5,844 nt of DNA from Armatimonadota bacterium (GCA_003695835.1 RFHN01000075.1:1-5844); one strand, 5' to 3'. Numbered from the stretch's first letter, positions 1-5,709 are shown. Translations and numbers: made by a program. The notes: generated by a model not told the origin, from the letters alone.

Positions 1-838
1 ATCCGATCTCCCGCTGCCAGCGTCTAAACGATTCCTCGTAGGCCTCCGCGGCGTCGGAGTAGGTCTCGCCAGGCACGAGCCGAATCGTTCGGCCATCCCG
101 TACCTCGCGAATCAATCCGTGATTTTCGAGTCTGGCGAGCAGCGGCCTGACCTCCCTGCAGTGAAGACCGTGGCGCGAGGGAACGAATCTCAGCCCCGTC
201 GGAACACCTAACGCCGTCATGAAATAGCACAGAGCCTGAAACGCCGTGCGGCCGAGCCCTCGGTCGTTGGCTTCCTCGACCCTGGCGAGCGCCGCGACCA
301 GCGCTACCCACTCCGGCTTCATGTGAGTGTGCGGGGCTGGGGCTGCGCCCTCGGGCAACGCACCCAGGAACTCGGGCTGAAGCTCCTCGTGAGGCGTGTC
401 GTACGGCGCGTACAGCTCGACAGGAATCTCCAGCCGAGAGAGCATCCTGTATAGAGCTGGACCGACCACGCTCCATTCCAGCTGGCCATGGCCGCAGCCG
501 AGCGGGGGAACGGCCAAGGACGTAATCCCCCATTCCTTGTAATGGTCCTCAAGATACTGCAGCCCGCGCAGGATGTCCTCGAGCCGGGACGCGCTCCGCC
601 AATGCTCCTTGGTGGGAAAGTTCAATACGTGCGGTGGAAACAGGTTGCGATACAGATACGGCTCGCCCAGTTTGACGCGCCCCGCCTCGCACCGACGGAC
701 GTAGTCGTCATACATCTTGGGGAAACGCTTCTTGAACTCAAGCGCAATGCCCTTGCCCATCACGCCCGCCGTGTTCACCGTGTTCACGAGCGTCTGCGCT
801 TCGGACTCAAAGAGGTCGCCGACGCGCACCGTGATCAT
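1..838 (-). CDS. darG: DarG-type macrodomain antitoxin (DNA ADP-ribosyl glycohydrolase), partial
   Basis: Antitoxin of the DarTG pair. In this family the N-terminal macrodomain removes ADP-ribose from DNA, and the C-terminal part binds and blocks DarT. I translated the minus strand from ATG at 838-836 and found 279 codons with no stop, so the gene runs off the left window edge and its C-terminus is missing. The macrodomain occupies about residues 1-155. It has the NTVNTAGVMGKGIALEF loop (19-35), the NFPTKEHWR segment (73-81) whose K77 aligns with the catalytic lysine known in DarG, and PPLGCGHGQLEW (111-122). Residues about 172-260 (MKPEWVALVAALARVEEAN, then LGRTAFQALCYFMTALG) match the DarG C-terminal domain rather than a lone macrodomain. 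The ATG overlaps the darT TGA as ATGA. GAGGTAAGG lies about 8 nt upstream, inside darT, and can serve as ribosome binding site. The pairing with DarT makes the call firm. Confidence 0.93.
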   Translation of the reverse strand, partial: MITVRVGDLFESEAQTLVNTVNTAGVMGKGIALEFKKRFPKMYDDYVRRCEAGRVKLGEPYLYRNLFPPHVLNFPTKEHWRSASRLEDILRGLQYLEDHYKEWGITSLAVPPLGCGHGQLEWSVVGPALYRMLSRLEIPVELYAPYDTPHEELQPEFLGALPEGAAPAPHTHMKPEWVALVAALARVEEANDRGLGRTAFQALCYFMTALGVPTGLRFVPSRHGLHCREVRPLLARLENHGLIREVRDGRTIRLVPGETYSDAAEAYEESFRRWQREIG

Positions 839-1419
839 CGCAAATACCTTACCTCATCACGGAAAAACAGCCTGGCGTCCACACGAATCGGCAAATGCGG
901 AGCCACGGCGGCGACGGCCTTCCTGGACGAAGCGCAGGACACATAGACGCCGCTGATGAACTCGACGGGGACCCGATGGGGCACAAGGACCTCCGCGCAC
1001 CGCAGGCTCTTCGTGCGCCAGTCCCATCTCTCCGCGAACACGGCGCGAAAGTCCACCCATTGCAGCCCCTCGGGGTAAGGCAGAAACAGGGCGCTCGTGC
1101 ACGCCGCATTCTTGTTGGAGATCATGACCCCTGGCAGCTGCATGACGCCCGGCTTCACGCGCAGCACGCAGATCGTCTCGTGAAGGTGTTTCCGCACGTA
1201 CATCATGGGGTTTCGCGCATTGAAGTACAGGTTGGCGTAGCTGTGCAGCCGTCGCCGGCCGGGCAGCACCTTCGCGGCACGGCGCGCCTGGACCTCTTGC
1301 ATCGAGATGCTGGTGTGCGGCACTCGCGCGGCCTTGTTGTGCGACAAGATGCCGCGCTTCAGAATCGAAGCAACGTTCTCGATTGGCGTTATGTAGTGGA
1401 GCTCGGTGATACGCGCCAT
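835..1419 (-). CDS. darT: DarT-type DNA ADP-ribosyltransferase toxin (DUF4433)
   Basis: Toxin of the DarTG toxin-antitoxin system. Family members use NAD+ to ADP-ribosylate bases in single-stranded DNA, which stalls replication; several act in phage defence. The 194-residue length is normal. Near the N-terminus is LHYITPIENVASILKRGIL (7-25), equivalent to the NAD-binding H-x-T segment (H8). VQARRAAKV (43-51) contains R47, which aligns with the essential arginine. The conserved core LYFNARNPMMY (64-74) follows. RCAEVLVPHRVP (140-151) carries E143, aligned with the catalytic glutamate, so the toxin looks intact. The ATG at 1419 is the only start that keeps the family N-terminus: the same frame upstream reaches a TGA with no ATG, GTG or TTG between. 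No Shine-Dalgarno sits at normal distance; the nearest GGAGG is about 26 nt upstream, inside a hairpin. The subtype (thymidine or another target base) cannot be settled by eye. Confidence 0.93.
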   Translation of the reverse strand: MARITELHYITPIENVASILKRGILSHNKAARVPHTSISMQEVQARRAAKVLPGRRRLHSYANLYFNARNPMMYVRKHLHETICVLRVKPGVMQLPGVMISNKNAACTSALFLPYPEGLQWVDFRAVFAERWDWRTKSLRCAEVLVPHRVPVEFISGVYVSCASSRKAVAAVAPHLPIRVDARLFFRDEVRYLR

Positions 1420-1431
1420 CCGCGTATCGAA

Positions 1432-1450
1432 GGAGGAGGGCCGCTCCTCC
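1432..1450 (-). promoter_or_regulatory. 7-bp hairpin in the deoB-darT gap enclosing the only SD-like sequence
   Basis: On the minus strand the sequence reads GGAGGAG-CGGCC-CTCCTCC, a perfect 7-bp stem with a 5-nt loop. It starts 19 nt after the deoB stop and ends 12 nt before the darT ATG. No T-tract follows, so it is a poor intrinsic terminator. It sequesters GGAGGAG, the only strong ribosome-binding-like sequence near darT, so it may dampen toxin translation. The pairing is read directly; the role is inference. The rest of the 50-nt gap shows no clear promoter. Confidence 0.45.
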
Positions 1451-1469
1451 GTTCACCCAACGATCGAGC

Positions 1470-2630
1470 TCAAAACAGCTCTTCCTTTCTATCAAGGCCC
1501 AAAGCGCGGCCGGCCGTGACACCGACGAAAGAAAACCCCTCGACCTCGCCCAAATCGCCTCGTGCAGGGCTGCCGGGGGAGAACGCCGAAAAGGGCGCGT
1601 ACTCCCGCGAATGATCGGTCGAAGGCGTTGTGGGGTCGTTCCCGTGGTCTGCTGTCAGCAGCAAGAGATCTTCGGGGCGGAGCCGGCCCAGCACCTTCGC
1701 AAGCGTTCGGTCGAACCGCTCGAGGGCAGCGGCAAAACCCTCGGGGTCGTTCCTGTGCCCGTACCGCATGTCGAAGTCTTCGAAGTTCGCGAAGAGGAAG
1801 CGATCGCCGCGCGTCAGCGCCTCGAGCAGCGCCCGTTCGTGCTCTTCGTTGTTCTGCGTCCGGGGCCGCTCGAGGAACCCGCGGCCAGCGAAGATCTCTG
1901 GGACCACGCCAATCCCATGAACTGGACCAATTAGTTCACTAATCTCGTCCACCAGGTTGTGGGGCGGAGAGAGCGGAAAGTCCTTCCGGCGGTCGGTCCG
2001 CGTGAAACCTCGATTCGGATCTCCCACGAACGGTCGGGCGATCACCCGCGCAACGTTGTGTGGTTCGACGAGCAGTTCGCGTGCGATCCTACACCATTCG
2101 TACAGAGTCTCGACCGGCACGACCTCTTCGTGGCAGGCGAGTTGGAAGACGCTGTCCGCACTCGTGTACAGAATCGGCCTACCGCTGCGCATGTGCTCCT
2201 CGCCGAGCTCTTGAATGATGACCGTTCCGGACGCCGGGCGATTGCCGAGCACCTTCCGCCCAATCGCCGCTTCGAACGGCTCGATTACCTCGGGGGGAAA
2301 TCCTTGCGGGTAGGTTGGGAACGGTCGGTTCAAAACGATTCCCATCATCTCCCAGTGCCCGGTAACGGAGTCCTTGCCCTTGCTCAAGGGTTTGAGGCGT
2401 GCGTAGGTCGCCGCGGGCTTGGGCAGGTTGCGCTGCTCGATCGGTACTCGCGCCGCCGAGAGGAACCCGAGTTCCGCCAGCAACGGCGTGTCGAAGCCGC
2501 CGACGGCTTCCCATGTGTTGCGCAGCGTGTCGCCTTCGTTCTCACCGGAGTCACCGTACTCGGCGGCGTCGGGGGCGGGTCCAGCGCCACACCCATCGAG
2601 AACGATCAGGACCACCCGTTCAAAGGCCAC
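1470..2630 (-). CDS. deoB: Phosphopentomutase
   Basis: Cytoplasmic metal-dependent enzyme of the alkaline phosphatase superfamily. It interconverts (deoxy)ribose 1-phosphate and 5-phosphate, linking nucleoside phosphorolysis to the pentose phosphate pathway. The 386-residue length fits the family. All expected metal ligands are visible: D12 in VLIVLDGCGAG, D287 and H292 in FDMRYGHRND, D328 and H329 in TADHGND, and H340 in STDHSRE. T90 in SVTGHWEMMG is the threonine phosphorylated in characterised enzymes. The cap domain lies roughly between residues 100 and 220. The start is GTG at 2630-2628, chosen because homologues begin a few residues before the metal-binding aspartate; no clear Shine-Dalgarno precedes it. 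The gene begins 17 nt after the stop of the membrane-protein gene, which suggests co-transcription. The N-terminal segment is divergent: DGCGAG replaces the usual DSxGIG, and GDSGENEGDTLRN looks about three residues longer than the common GDxGSDT pattern. Confidence 0.93.
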   Translation of the reverse strand: MAFERVVLIVLDGCGAGPAPDAAEYGDSGENEGDTLRNTWEAVGGFDTPLLAELGFLSAARVPIEQRNLPKPAATYARLKPLSKGKDSVTGHWEMMGIVLNRPFPTYPQGFPPEVIEPFEAAIGRKVLGNRPASGTVIIQELGEEHMRSGRPILYTSADSVFQLACHEEVVPVETLYEWCRIARELLVEPHNVARVIARPFVGDPNRGFTRTDRRKDFPLSPPHNLVDEISELIGPVHGIGVVPEIFAGRGFLERPRTQNNEEHERALLEALTRGDRFLFANFEDFDMRYGHRNDPEGFAAALERFDRTLAKVLGRLRPEDLLLLTADHGNDPTTPSTDHSREYAPFSAFSPGSPARGDLGEVEGFSFVGVTAGRALGLDRKEELF

Positions 2631-2647
2631 GAACGGGTGATACTCGA

Positions 2648-3064
2648 CTACGCCGCGGATTTGCTGGCTTCCGGCCGGACCGAACGCTTTCTCGCGAAGA
2701 CCGCTGCCAGCCCCAACAACACGGCAGCCGCCCCCGATCCCAGCCGCACCAACCCGGCGACGTATCGAACCGTCTTCAGTTGCAGGGGGTAGACCTTGTG
2801 CTCTTGCAGGTACGTCTCGCTCACCATTTCTGCTCCGTCAGGGGTTTGTTTCCCCAAGAACGCCTTCGGATCGTCCACGATCATGAGGGCAGGTTCGCCG
2901 ATTGGCGTACCTTCATCGCCCAGGGCGGCAAGCGCGGGGTCTACCGACACCCGTTGAATCAGCTTGGCGCGGCTCGCGTACGATCCCTCGATGGCGAACG
3001 TGGCGAGAAAAGCGAGGGCGGATAGGGCAGCAAGAACGGTAAGCAAGCGAAACAGAGTCTTCAT
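2648..3064 (-). CDS. Small two-helix membrane protein of unknown function
   Basis: I do not recognise a family. From ATG at 3064 the protein has 138 residues. A first hydrophobic helix spans about residues 5-25, beginning MKTLFRLLTVLAALSALAFL. A polar segment of about 75 residues follows, with no cysteines and motifs such as GEPALMIVDDPKAFLGK (56-72). A second helix covers about 102-124 (VAGLVRLGSGAAAVLLGLAA), then a basic tail containing RKRSVR. Positive charges at both ends suggest both termini are cytoplasmic and the central segment faces outward. The first helix could instead be an uncleaved signal. The chosen start has GAGG and AAGGAA just upstream. An in-frame TTG at 3100 would add 12 residues but lies inside a strong hairpin and lacks a ribosome binding site. 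It sits between yceI and deoB on the same strand, so it may act with the secreted YceI protein, but this is only a positional inference. Confidence 0.75.
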   Translation of the reverse strand: MKTLFRLLTVLAALSALAFLATFAIEGSYASRAKLIQRVSVDPALAALGDEGTPIGEPALMIVDDPKAFLGKQTPDGAEMVSETYLQEHKVYPLQLKTVRYVAGLVRLGSGAAAVLLGLAAVFARKRSVRPEASKSAA

Positions 3065-3084
3065 GGTTCCTTTCCTCGGGGTGA

Positions 3085-3115
3085 GGGCCTGCCCTCGCAA
3101 GCGAGAGGCAGGCCC
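3085..3115 (-). terminator. Strong intergenic hairpin (14-bp stem), possible terminator or processing stem
   Basis: Outer arms GGGCCTGCC (minus strand) and GGCAGGCCC pair perfectly. Inner arms CTCGC and GCGAG extend the stem past one bulged base, giving 14 pairs around a minimal loop. It lies 27 nt after the yceI stop and 20 nt before the next ATG. No T-run follows on either strand, so it is not a classical intrinsic terminator. It could be a partial attenuator or an mRNA-stabilising stem that sets a high yceI to low downstream ratio. The structure is certain from sequence; the function is inferred. Confidence 0.4.
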
Positions 3116-3135
3116 CCGGTGTGCAGGAGACGGTC

Positions 3136-3150
3136 CGGGGAGTCACCCCG
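3136..3150 (-). other. Small hairpin over the yceI stop codon
   Basis: CGGGG and CCCCG arms pair around a 5-nt loop that contains the last bases of the yceI stop codon. It is a short 5-bp GC stem without a T-tract. With the larger stem 20 nt downstream it makes the 3' end of the yceI message highly structured. It may be chance in GC-rich DNA. Confidence 0.25.
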
Positions 3151-3751
3151 TTTGCGCGAACGCGCTGATGGTGATTTTCACCGCGTCGGCAACGCGACCC
3201 TTCGCCATATCAGGGATCATGACTCCGAAGTCGCTGAGCCGAACGGTGAAACTGCTCTTTACGTGGAGAACGTCGCCCTTGAACATCGCCTTCTTCGTTG
3301 CCTCGCTTTCAGGCAGGTAACGAATCTGGCAGTCCACGGTGATCGTCTTGGTGACGCCGTGCATGGTCAGCTTGCCGGTCACGGCGTAGGTGTCTCCACT
3401 CTTGTGCTTGATGTTGGTGGACTCGAACGTGATGGTCGGGTACTTTTCCGCGTTCATCCACATCGGGCCGGCCATGTGCTCGTTTCGGAGCGCGATCCCG
3501 GTGTCAATGGACTTCACGTTGACCGTGAACGAGCCGGACCCCGTCTTCTTCTGCGGATCCCACCGCACCGTGCCGATCACGTCATGAGTCACGCCGGTGA
3601 AATCTTCGAAATCCGCGTTGCTGAACACGGTCGCGATTCGCTGTTGGGGTGGCGTTTCCGAGGTCAACTTGAACACCTTGGTCTGCGCCGACGCCGAAAC
3701 GGCTACAGCGGCAGCCATGGCGAGGAACACTGTCTTGGTCATCTTCTTCAT
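3143..3751 (-). CDS. Secreted YceI-family lipid-binding-fold protein
   Basis: YceI proteins are extracytoplasmic beta-barrel (lipocalin-like) proteins that bind long isoprenoid or other amphiphilic lipids; exact ligands are mostly unknown. The 202-residue protein starts with a clear signal peptide: MKKMTK, a hydrophobic stretch at 7-18, and likely cleavage after SASA at 22/23. Family landmarks follow in order: a segment relating to repression of diffuse charge, FEDFTGVTHDVIGTVRWD (48-65); SFTVNVKSIDTG (74-85); the hallmark NEHMAGPMWMNAEKYPTITF (90-109); GKLTMHGVTKTITV (126-139); and a C-terminal VRLSDFGVMIPDMAKG (170-185). The length is usual for the family. The ATG at 3751 is preceded by GAAGGAGAAG at ideal spacing, the best ribosome binding site in the window, so it is probably well expressed. 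It follows a Crp/Fnr gene by 104 bp and precedes a small membrane-protein gene by 78 bp. The family call is firm; the ligand is unknown. Confidence 0.92.
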   Translation of the reverse strand: MKKMTKTVFLAMAAAVAVSASAQTKVFKLTSETPPQQRIATVFSNADFEDFTGVTHDVIGTVRWDPQKKTGSGSFTVNVKSIDTGIALRNEHMAGPMWMNAEKYPTITFESTNIKHKSGDTYAVTGKLTMHGVTKTITVDCQIRYLPESEATKKAMFKGDVLHVKSSFTVRLSDFGVMIPDMAKGRVADAVKITISAFAQTG

Positions 3752-3775
3752 AAGGCTTCTCCTTCGTTTGGTTTG

Positions 3776-3797
3776 AGCCGGTTTCCGGCTGTGTCAA
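3776..3797 (-). promoter_or_regulatory. TTGACA hexamer overlapping a small hairpin upstream of yceI
   Basis: TTGACA (3797-3792) matches a -35 consensus. It is followed at once by AGCCGG-AAA-CCGGCT (3790-3776), a perfect 6-bp inverted repeat. At 17-nt spacing the -10 position would be AAACCA, a poor match, and the resulting leader would be very short. This may be a regulated promoter needing an activator, or only a hairpin in the yceI leader. The yceI ribosome binding site starts about 14 nt further on. Confidence 0.3.
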
Positions 3798-3828
3798 CTC
3801 ATTCAACGTAGGGAAGCCCGGACTAATG

Positions 3829-3844
3829 TGTTCGCCAGCGAACA
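3829..3844. promoter_or_regulatory. 16-bp palindrome between the Crp/Fnr gene and yceI, candidate operator
   Basis: TGTTCGC-TG-GCGAACA is a perfect inverted repeat with 7-bp arms and a 2-bp centre. It starts about 12 nt past the regulator stop codon and 78 nt before the yceI start. A run of T precedes it on the minus strand and no T-run follows on either strand, so it is not a terminator. Its size and symmetry suit a dimeric regulator, possibly the neighbouring Crp/Fnr protein. It does not match the E. coli CRP (TGTGA-N6-TCACA) or FNR (TTGAT-N4-ATCAA) consensus. Confidence 0.4.
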
Positions 3845-3855
3845 AAAATGAAAAA

Positions 3856-4548
3856 TCAGAGAGCGGCTTCTTTGCGAAGCCGGTCCTCGTCGAGCAACAC
3901 CCAGTACCGCTTGACCGGCGCCGCGATCCGCTCCTGCTCAAGGCGGCGGAGAGCCAGCGTAACCGCCTCGCGGTTGCTCCCCACGAGGTCCGCCATCTCC
4001 TGGTGAGTCAAGCGGATGTTGACGAACCGAATTCCGTCCGTAGTCCTTCCGGGGAACTCGTCCGCCAGGCGCAACAGCAGTCGGGCAACGCGTTGCGGGA
4101 CGGTGAGGAAGAGGATGTCCTGGATGCGGTTCGCAATCTGCCTGCGGCGCAACCCGATCAATTTCGTGATATGGAGAGAGACCTCTGGCTTGCGGCGAAC
4201 GAACCTTTGCAAGAACTCCATCGGAACGGCGCAAAGCACGCATCCGGTCAACGCCTCGGCGATCTCCGTCGGCCCATCCACTCCGGCAGCAGCCATCTCG
4301 CCGATGATCTCCCCTGGCCCGAGCAACGCTACGGTGATTTTCTTGCCGCCCGCGCCCACGATGCTCAGACGGACGTTGCCCTCTTTGATGAGCCAAAACG
4401 TGCCGCGATCCTCGCTACCCAGCTGAATCAACTCGCCGCGACGACACTTGCGCATCTTCGAGTGCGCCGCCAGCTCCATCTTGTCCTCCTCCGAGAGCGC
4501 AGGGAAGAAGTTCAAGCGACGGATGTAGTGTAGCGCGCTCTGTGCCAC
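3856..4548 (-). CDS. Crp/Fnr-family transcriptional regulator
   Basis: DNA-binding regulator of 230 residues with the standard two-domain layout. The effector domain spans about residues 12-125 and has the cyclic-nucleotide-binding-like core (FWLIKEGNVRLSIVG at 51-65, then GPGEIIGEMAAAG at 77-89). A dimer helix follows (about 125-150). The C-terminal winged helix (about 165-225) includes LTHQEMADLVGSNREAVTLA (180-199), where SNREAVTLALRRLEQ forms the recognition helix. E84 matches the ribose-contacting glutamate of CRP, but the Arg-Ser pair that holds the cAMP phosphate is replaced by Thr-Glu (94-95), so cAMP binding is unlikely. There is no FNR-like N-terminal cysteine cluster; cysteines are only at 35, 103 and 106. 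I chose GTG at 4548 because AGGAAGAGAG sits just before it and the preceding gene ends 29 nt upstream. An earlier ATG at 4695 would overlap the peptidase gene by over 100 bp. The effector is unknown. Confidence 0.9.
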   Translation of the reverse strand: MAQSALHYIRRLNFFPALSEEDKMELAAHSKMRKCRRGELIQLGSEDRGTFWLIKEGNVRLSIVGAGGKKITVALLGPGEIIGEMAAAGVDGPTEIAEALTGCVLCAVPMEFLQRFVRRKPEVSLHITKLIGLRRRQIANRIQDILFLTVPQRVARLLLRLADEFPGRTTDGIRFVNIRLTHQEMADLVGSNREAVTLALRRLEQERIAAPVKRYWVLLDEDRLRKEAAL

Positions 4549-4577
4549 CTCTCTTCCTGTTTTTACCCGACGACGGC

Positions 4578-5639
4578 TTAGCGATAGGTGTAGTCGCCCT
4601 TGTGCGCGTCCTCGATGTAGCGCGCCAACAGCTTCACCGACGCCTCGACATCCTTCTGGTGCACGGTTTCGTTGACCGTATGGATGAACCGACACGGGAC
4701 GGAGAGAGTGAAAGACGGAATCCCGCCATGGAGGCGCTGCACTCCGCCCGCGTCTGTCCCTCCAGCGGGGAGCACCTCCATCTGATACGGAATCTTGTGC
4801 TTCTCAGCCAGGGAGCGGAAGTGCTCGACGATCGCCGGGTGGCAGATTAGCGAACTGTCCATCACCTTGATAGCCGTGCCCTTGCCAAGCTGGGTTACGT
4901 GATCCTGCTCAGGGATGCCCGGGATGTCGTTCGCGAGCGTCACGTCAATCGCCACGCAGATGTCCGGGTGGATGCTCCAGCCGCTCGTAGTCGCGCCGCG
5001 AAGGCCGACCTCCTCCTGCACCGTCGCAACCCCATAGACGTCCACGGAATGGCTCTTGACCGCCTTCATCGCCTCGATCATCACGTAGACGGCGACCCGG
5101 TCGTCCATCGCTTTGCAGGTATAGAGCTTGCCCATCTTCTGCATCGTGCGGTTCATCGTGACCCAATCGCCAATCCGCACAGTCTTCTCGGCTTCCTTCT
5201 TGGTCATTCCGATGTCCACGAAGAAGTCCTCGACAACGGGAGCCTTCGCCATGTCCTCGGGCTTGAGCATGTGCTTGGGCTTGGTGCTCTGCATCAGGAC
5301 GCCGGGAATATCGCCTTTCTGAGTGTGAACGAACACTCGTTGGCTTGCCATCTGCCGCGCGTCCCAGCCGCCTACCGGGTTCAGCCGCAGGTAGCCGTTC
5401 GAATCAATGAACTTGACGAGAAAGCCGATCTCGTCCATGTGCGCCGCGATCATGAGCTTGCGCGGTTCGCCCTTTTTCGGAGGCGTGGTTGCGGGCTTCT
5501 TGCAAATCATGTTCCCCATCGAGTCCACACGAATCTCACAGATCGGCTCGAGCTCGCGGCGAACGATCTCGCGAATCCTCTCCTCCCGGCTGGCGATGCC
5601 GTGCGCTTCGACAAGTTCTTGGAGCAATGCTTCGTTCAT
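4578..5639 (-). CDS. M42-family metallo-aminopeptidase (FrvX/glutamyl aminopeptidase type)
   Basis: Cytoplasmic dinuclear-metal aminopeptidase of 353 residues, a normal length. Family members form large dodecameric shells and trim peptides from the proteasome or other proteases. All metal and catalytic residues are visible: H67 and D69 in IAAHMDEIGF, the bridging D179 in CKAMDDRVA, the general base E209 and ligand E210 in VQEEVGLRGA, D232 in AIDVT, and H320 in CRFIHTVNE. The PDZ-like inserted domain lies about residues 75-170. PAGGTDAGGVQ (291-301) is the conserved glycine-rich segment near the active site. Some M42 members are annotated as endoglucanase or deblocking aminopeptidase; substrate preference cannot be read here. 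The ATG at 5639 gives the standard N-terminus. It lacks a clear Shine-Dalgarno but has TATACT 9 nt upstream, suggesting a very short or absent leader. The Crp/Fnr gene follows after 29 nt, probably in the same transcript. Confidence 0.94.
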   Translation of the reverse strand: MNEALLQELVEAHGIASREERIREIVRRELEPICEIRVDSMGNMICKKPATTPPKKGEPRKLMIAAHMDEIGFLVKFIDSNGYLRLNPVGGWDARQMASQRVFVHTQKGDIPGVLMQSTKPKHMLKPEDMAKAPVVEDFFVDIGMTKKEAEKTVRIGDWVTMNRTMQKMGKLYTCKAMDDRVAVYVMIEAMKAVKSHSVDVYGVATVQEEVGLRGATTSGWSIHPDICVAIDVTLANDIPGIPEQDHVTQLGKGTAIKVMDSSLICHPAIVEHFRSLAEKHKIPYQMEVLPAGGTDAGGVQRLHGGIPSFTLSVPCRFIHTVNETVHQKDVEASVKLLARYIEDAHKGDYTYR

Positions 5640-5648
5640 GGTGCGCGA

Positions 5649-5678
5649 AGTATAACCCCCGCTTGCGCTTCCTCACAA
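5649..5678 (-). promoter_or_regulatory. Probable promoter of the M42 peptidase gene, short-leader type
   Basis: On the minus strand TATACT (5654-5649) is a good -10 hexamer, and TTGTGA (5678-5673) is a 4/6 match to the -35 box with an 18-nt spacer. Only 9 nt separate the -10 box from the ATG, so transcription would begin at or within a few bases of the start codon. This agrees with the absence of a Shine-Dalgarno. Confidence 0.5.
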
Positions 5679-5696
5679 ACCTAAGCCCGAATCGCT

Positions 5697-5702
5697 TATA
5701 CT
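5697..5702 (+). promoter_or_regulatory. -10 box of the HIT gene, leaderless type
   Basis: TATACT lies 7 nt before the ATG at 5710, the classic distance for a leaderless message. No good -35 hexamer is seen at 16-18 nt further upstream, and no Shine-Dalgarno precedes the ATG. The same TTATACTT octamer precedes the divergent M42 gene. Confidence 0.5.
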
Positions 5703-5709
5703 TGACGGC

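Noticed and set aside
857..1522. Minus-strand open frame overlapping darT in another frame and reaching into deoB
   Set aside because: It overlaps two genes with clear family matches and its composition is that of a shifted frame; no ribosome binding site supports it.
1959..2792. Long plus-strand open frame (277 codons) opposite deoB
   Set aside because: It is antisense to a conserved enzyme with all catalytic residues. Its translation is arginine-rich with no family motif, as expected of a shadow frame in GC-rich DNA.
3065..3100. TTG start at 3100 for the small membrane protein
   Set aside because: It lies in the loop of a strong hairpin and lacks an upstream ribosome binding site; the ATG at 3064 has one and gives a typical membrane N-terminus.
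3829..3844. Palindrome as a LexA (SOS) box or intrinsic terminator
   Set aside because: The half-sites run GTTC...GAAC, the reverse of the Gram-positive GAAC...GTTC box, and no T-run follows the stem on either strand.
3826..4533. Plus-strand open frame (235 codons) opposite the Crp/Fnr gene
   Set aside because: It mirrors the regulator coding region and has no recognisable domain. The minus-strand reading explains the DNA.
4549..4695. Upstream extension of the Crp/Fnr protein to an ATG at 4695
   Set aside because: The extra 49 residues are read from inside the M42 gene in another frame and are not family-like. The GTG at 4548 has a good ribosome binding site.
4899..5684. Plus-strand open frame (261 codons) opposite the M42 peptidase
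   Set aside because: The minus-strand product has every M42 metal ligand in order; the plus-strand frame is His/Arg/Leu-rich filler.
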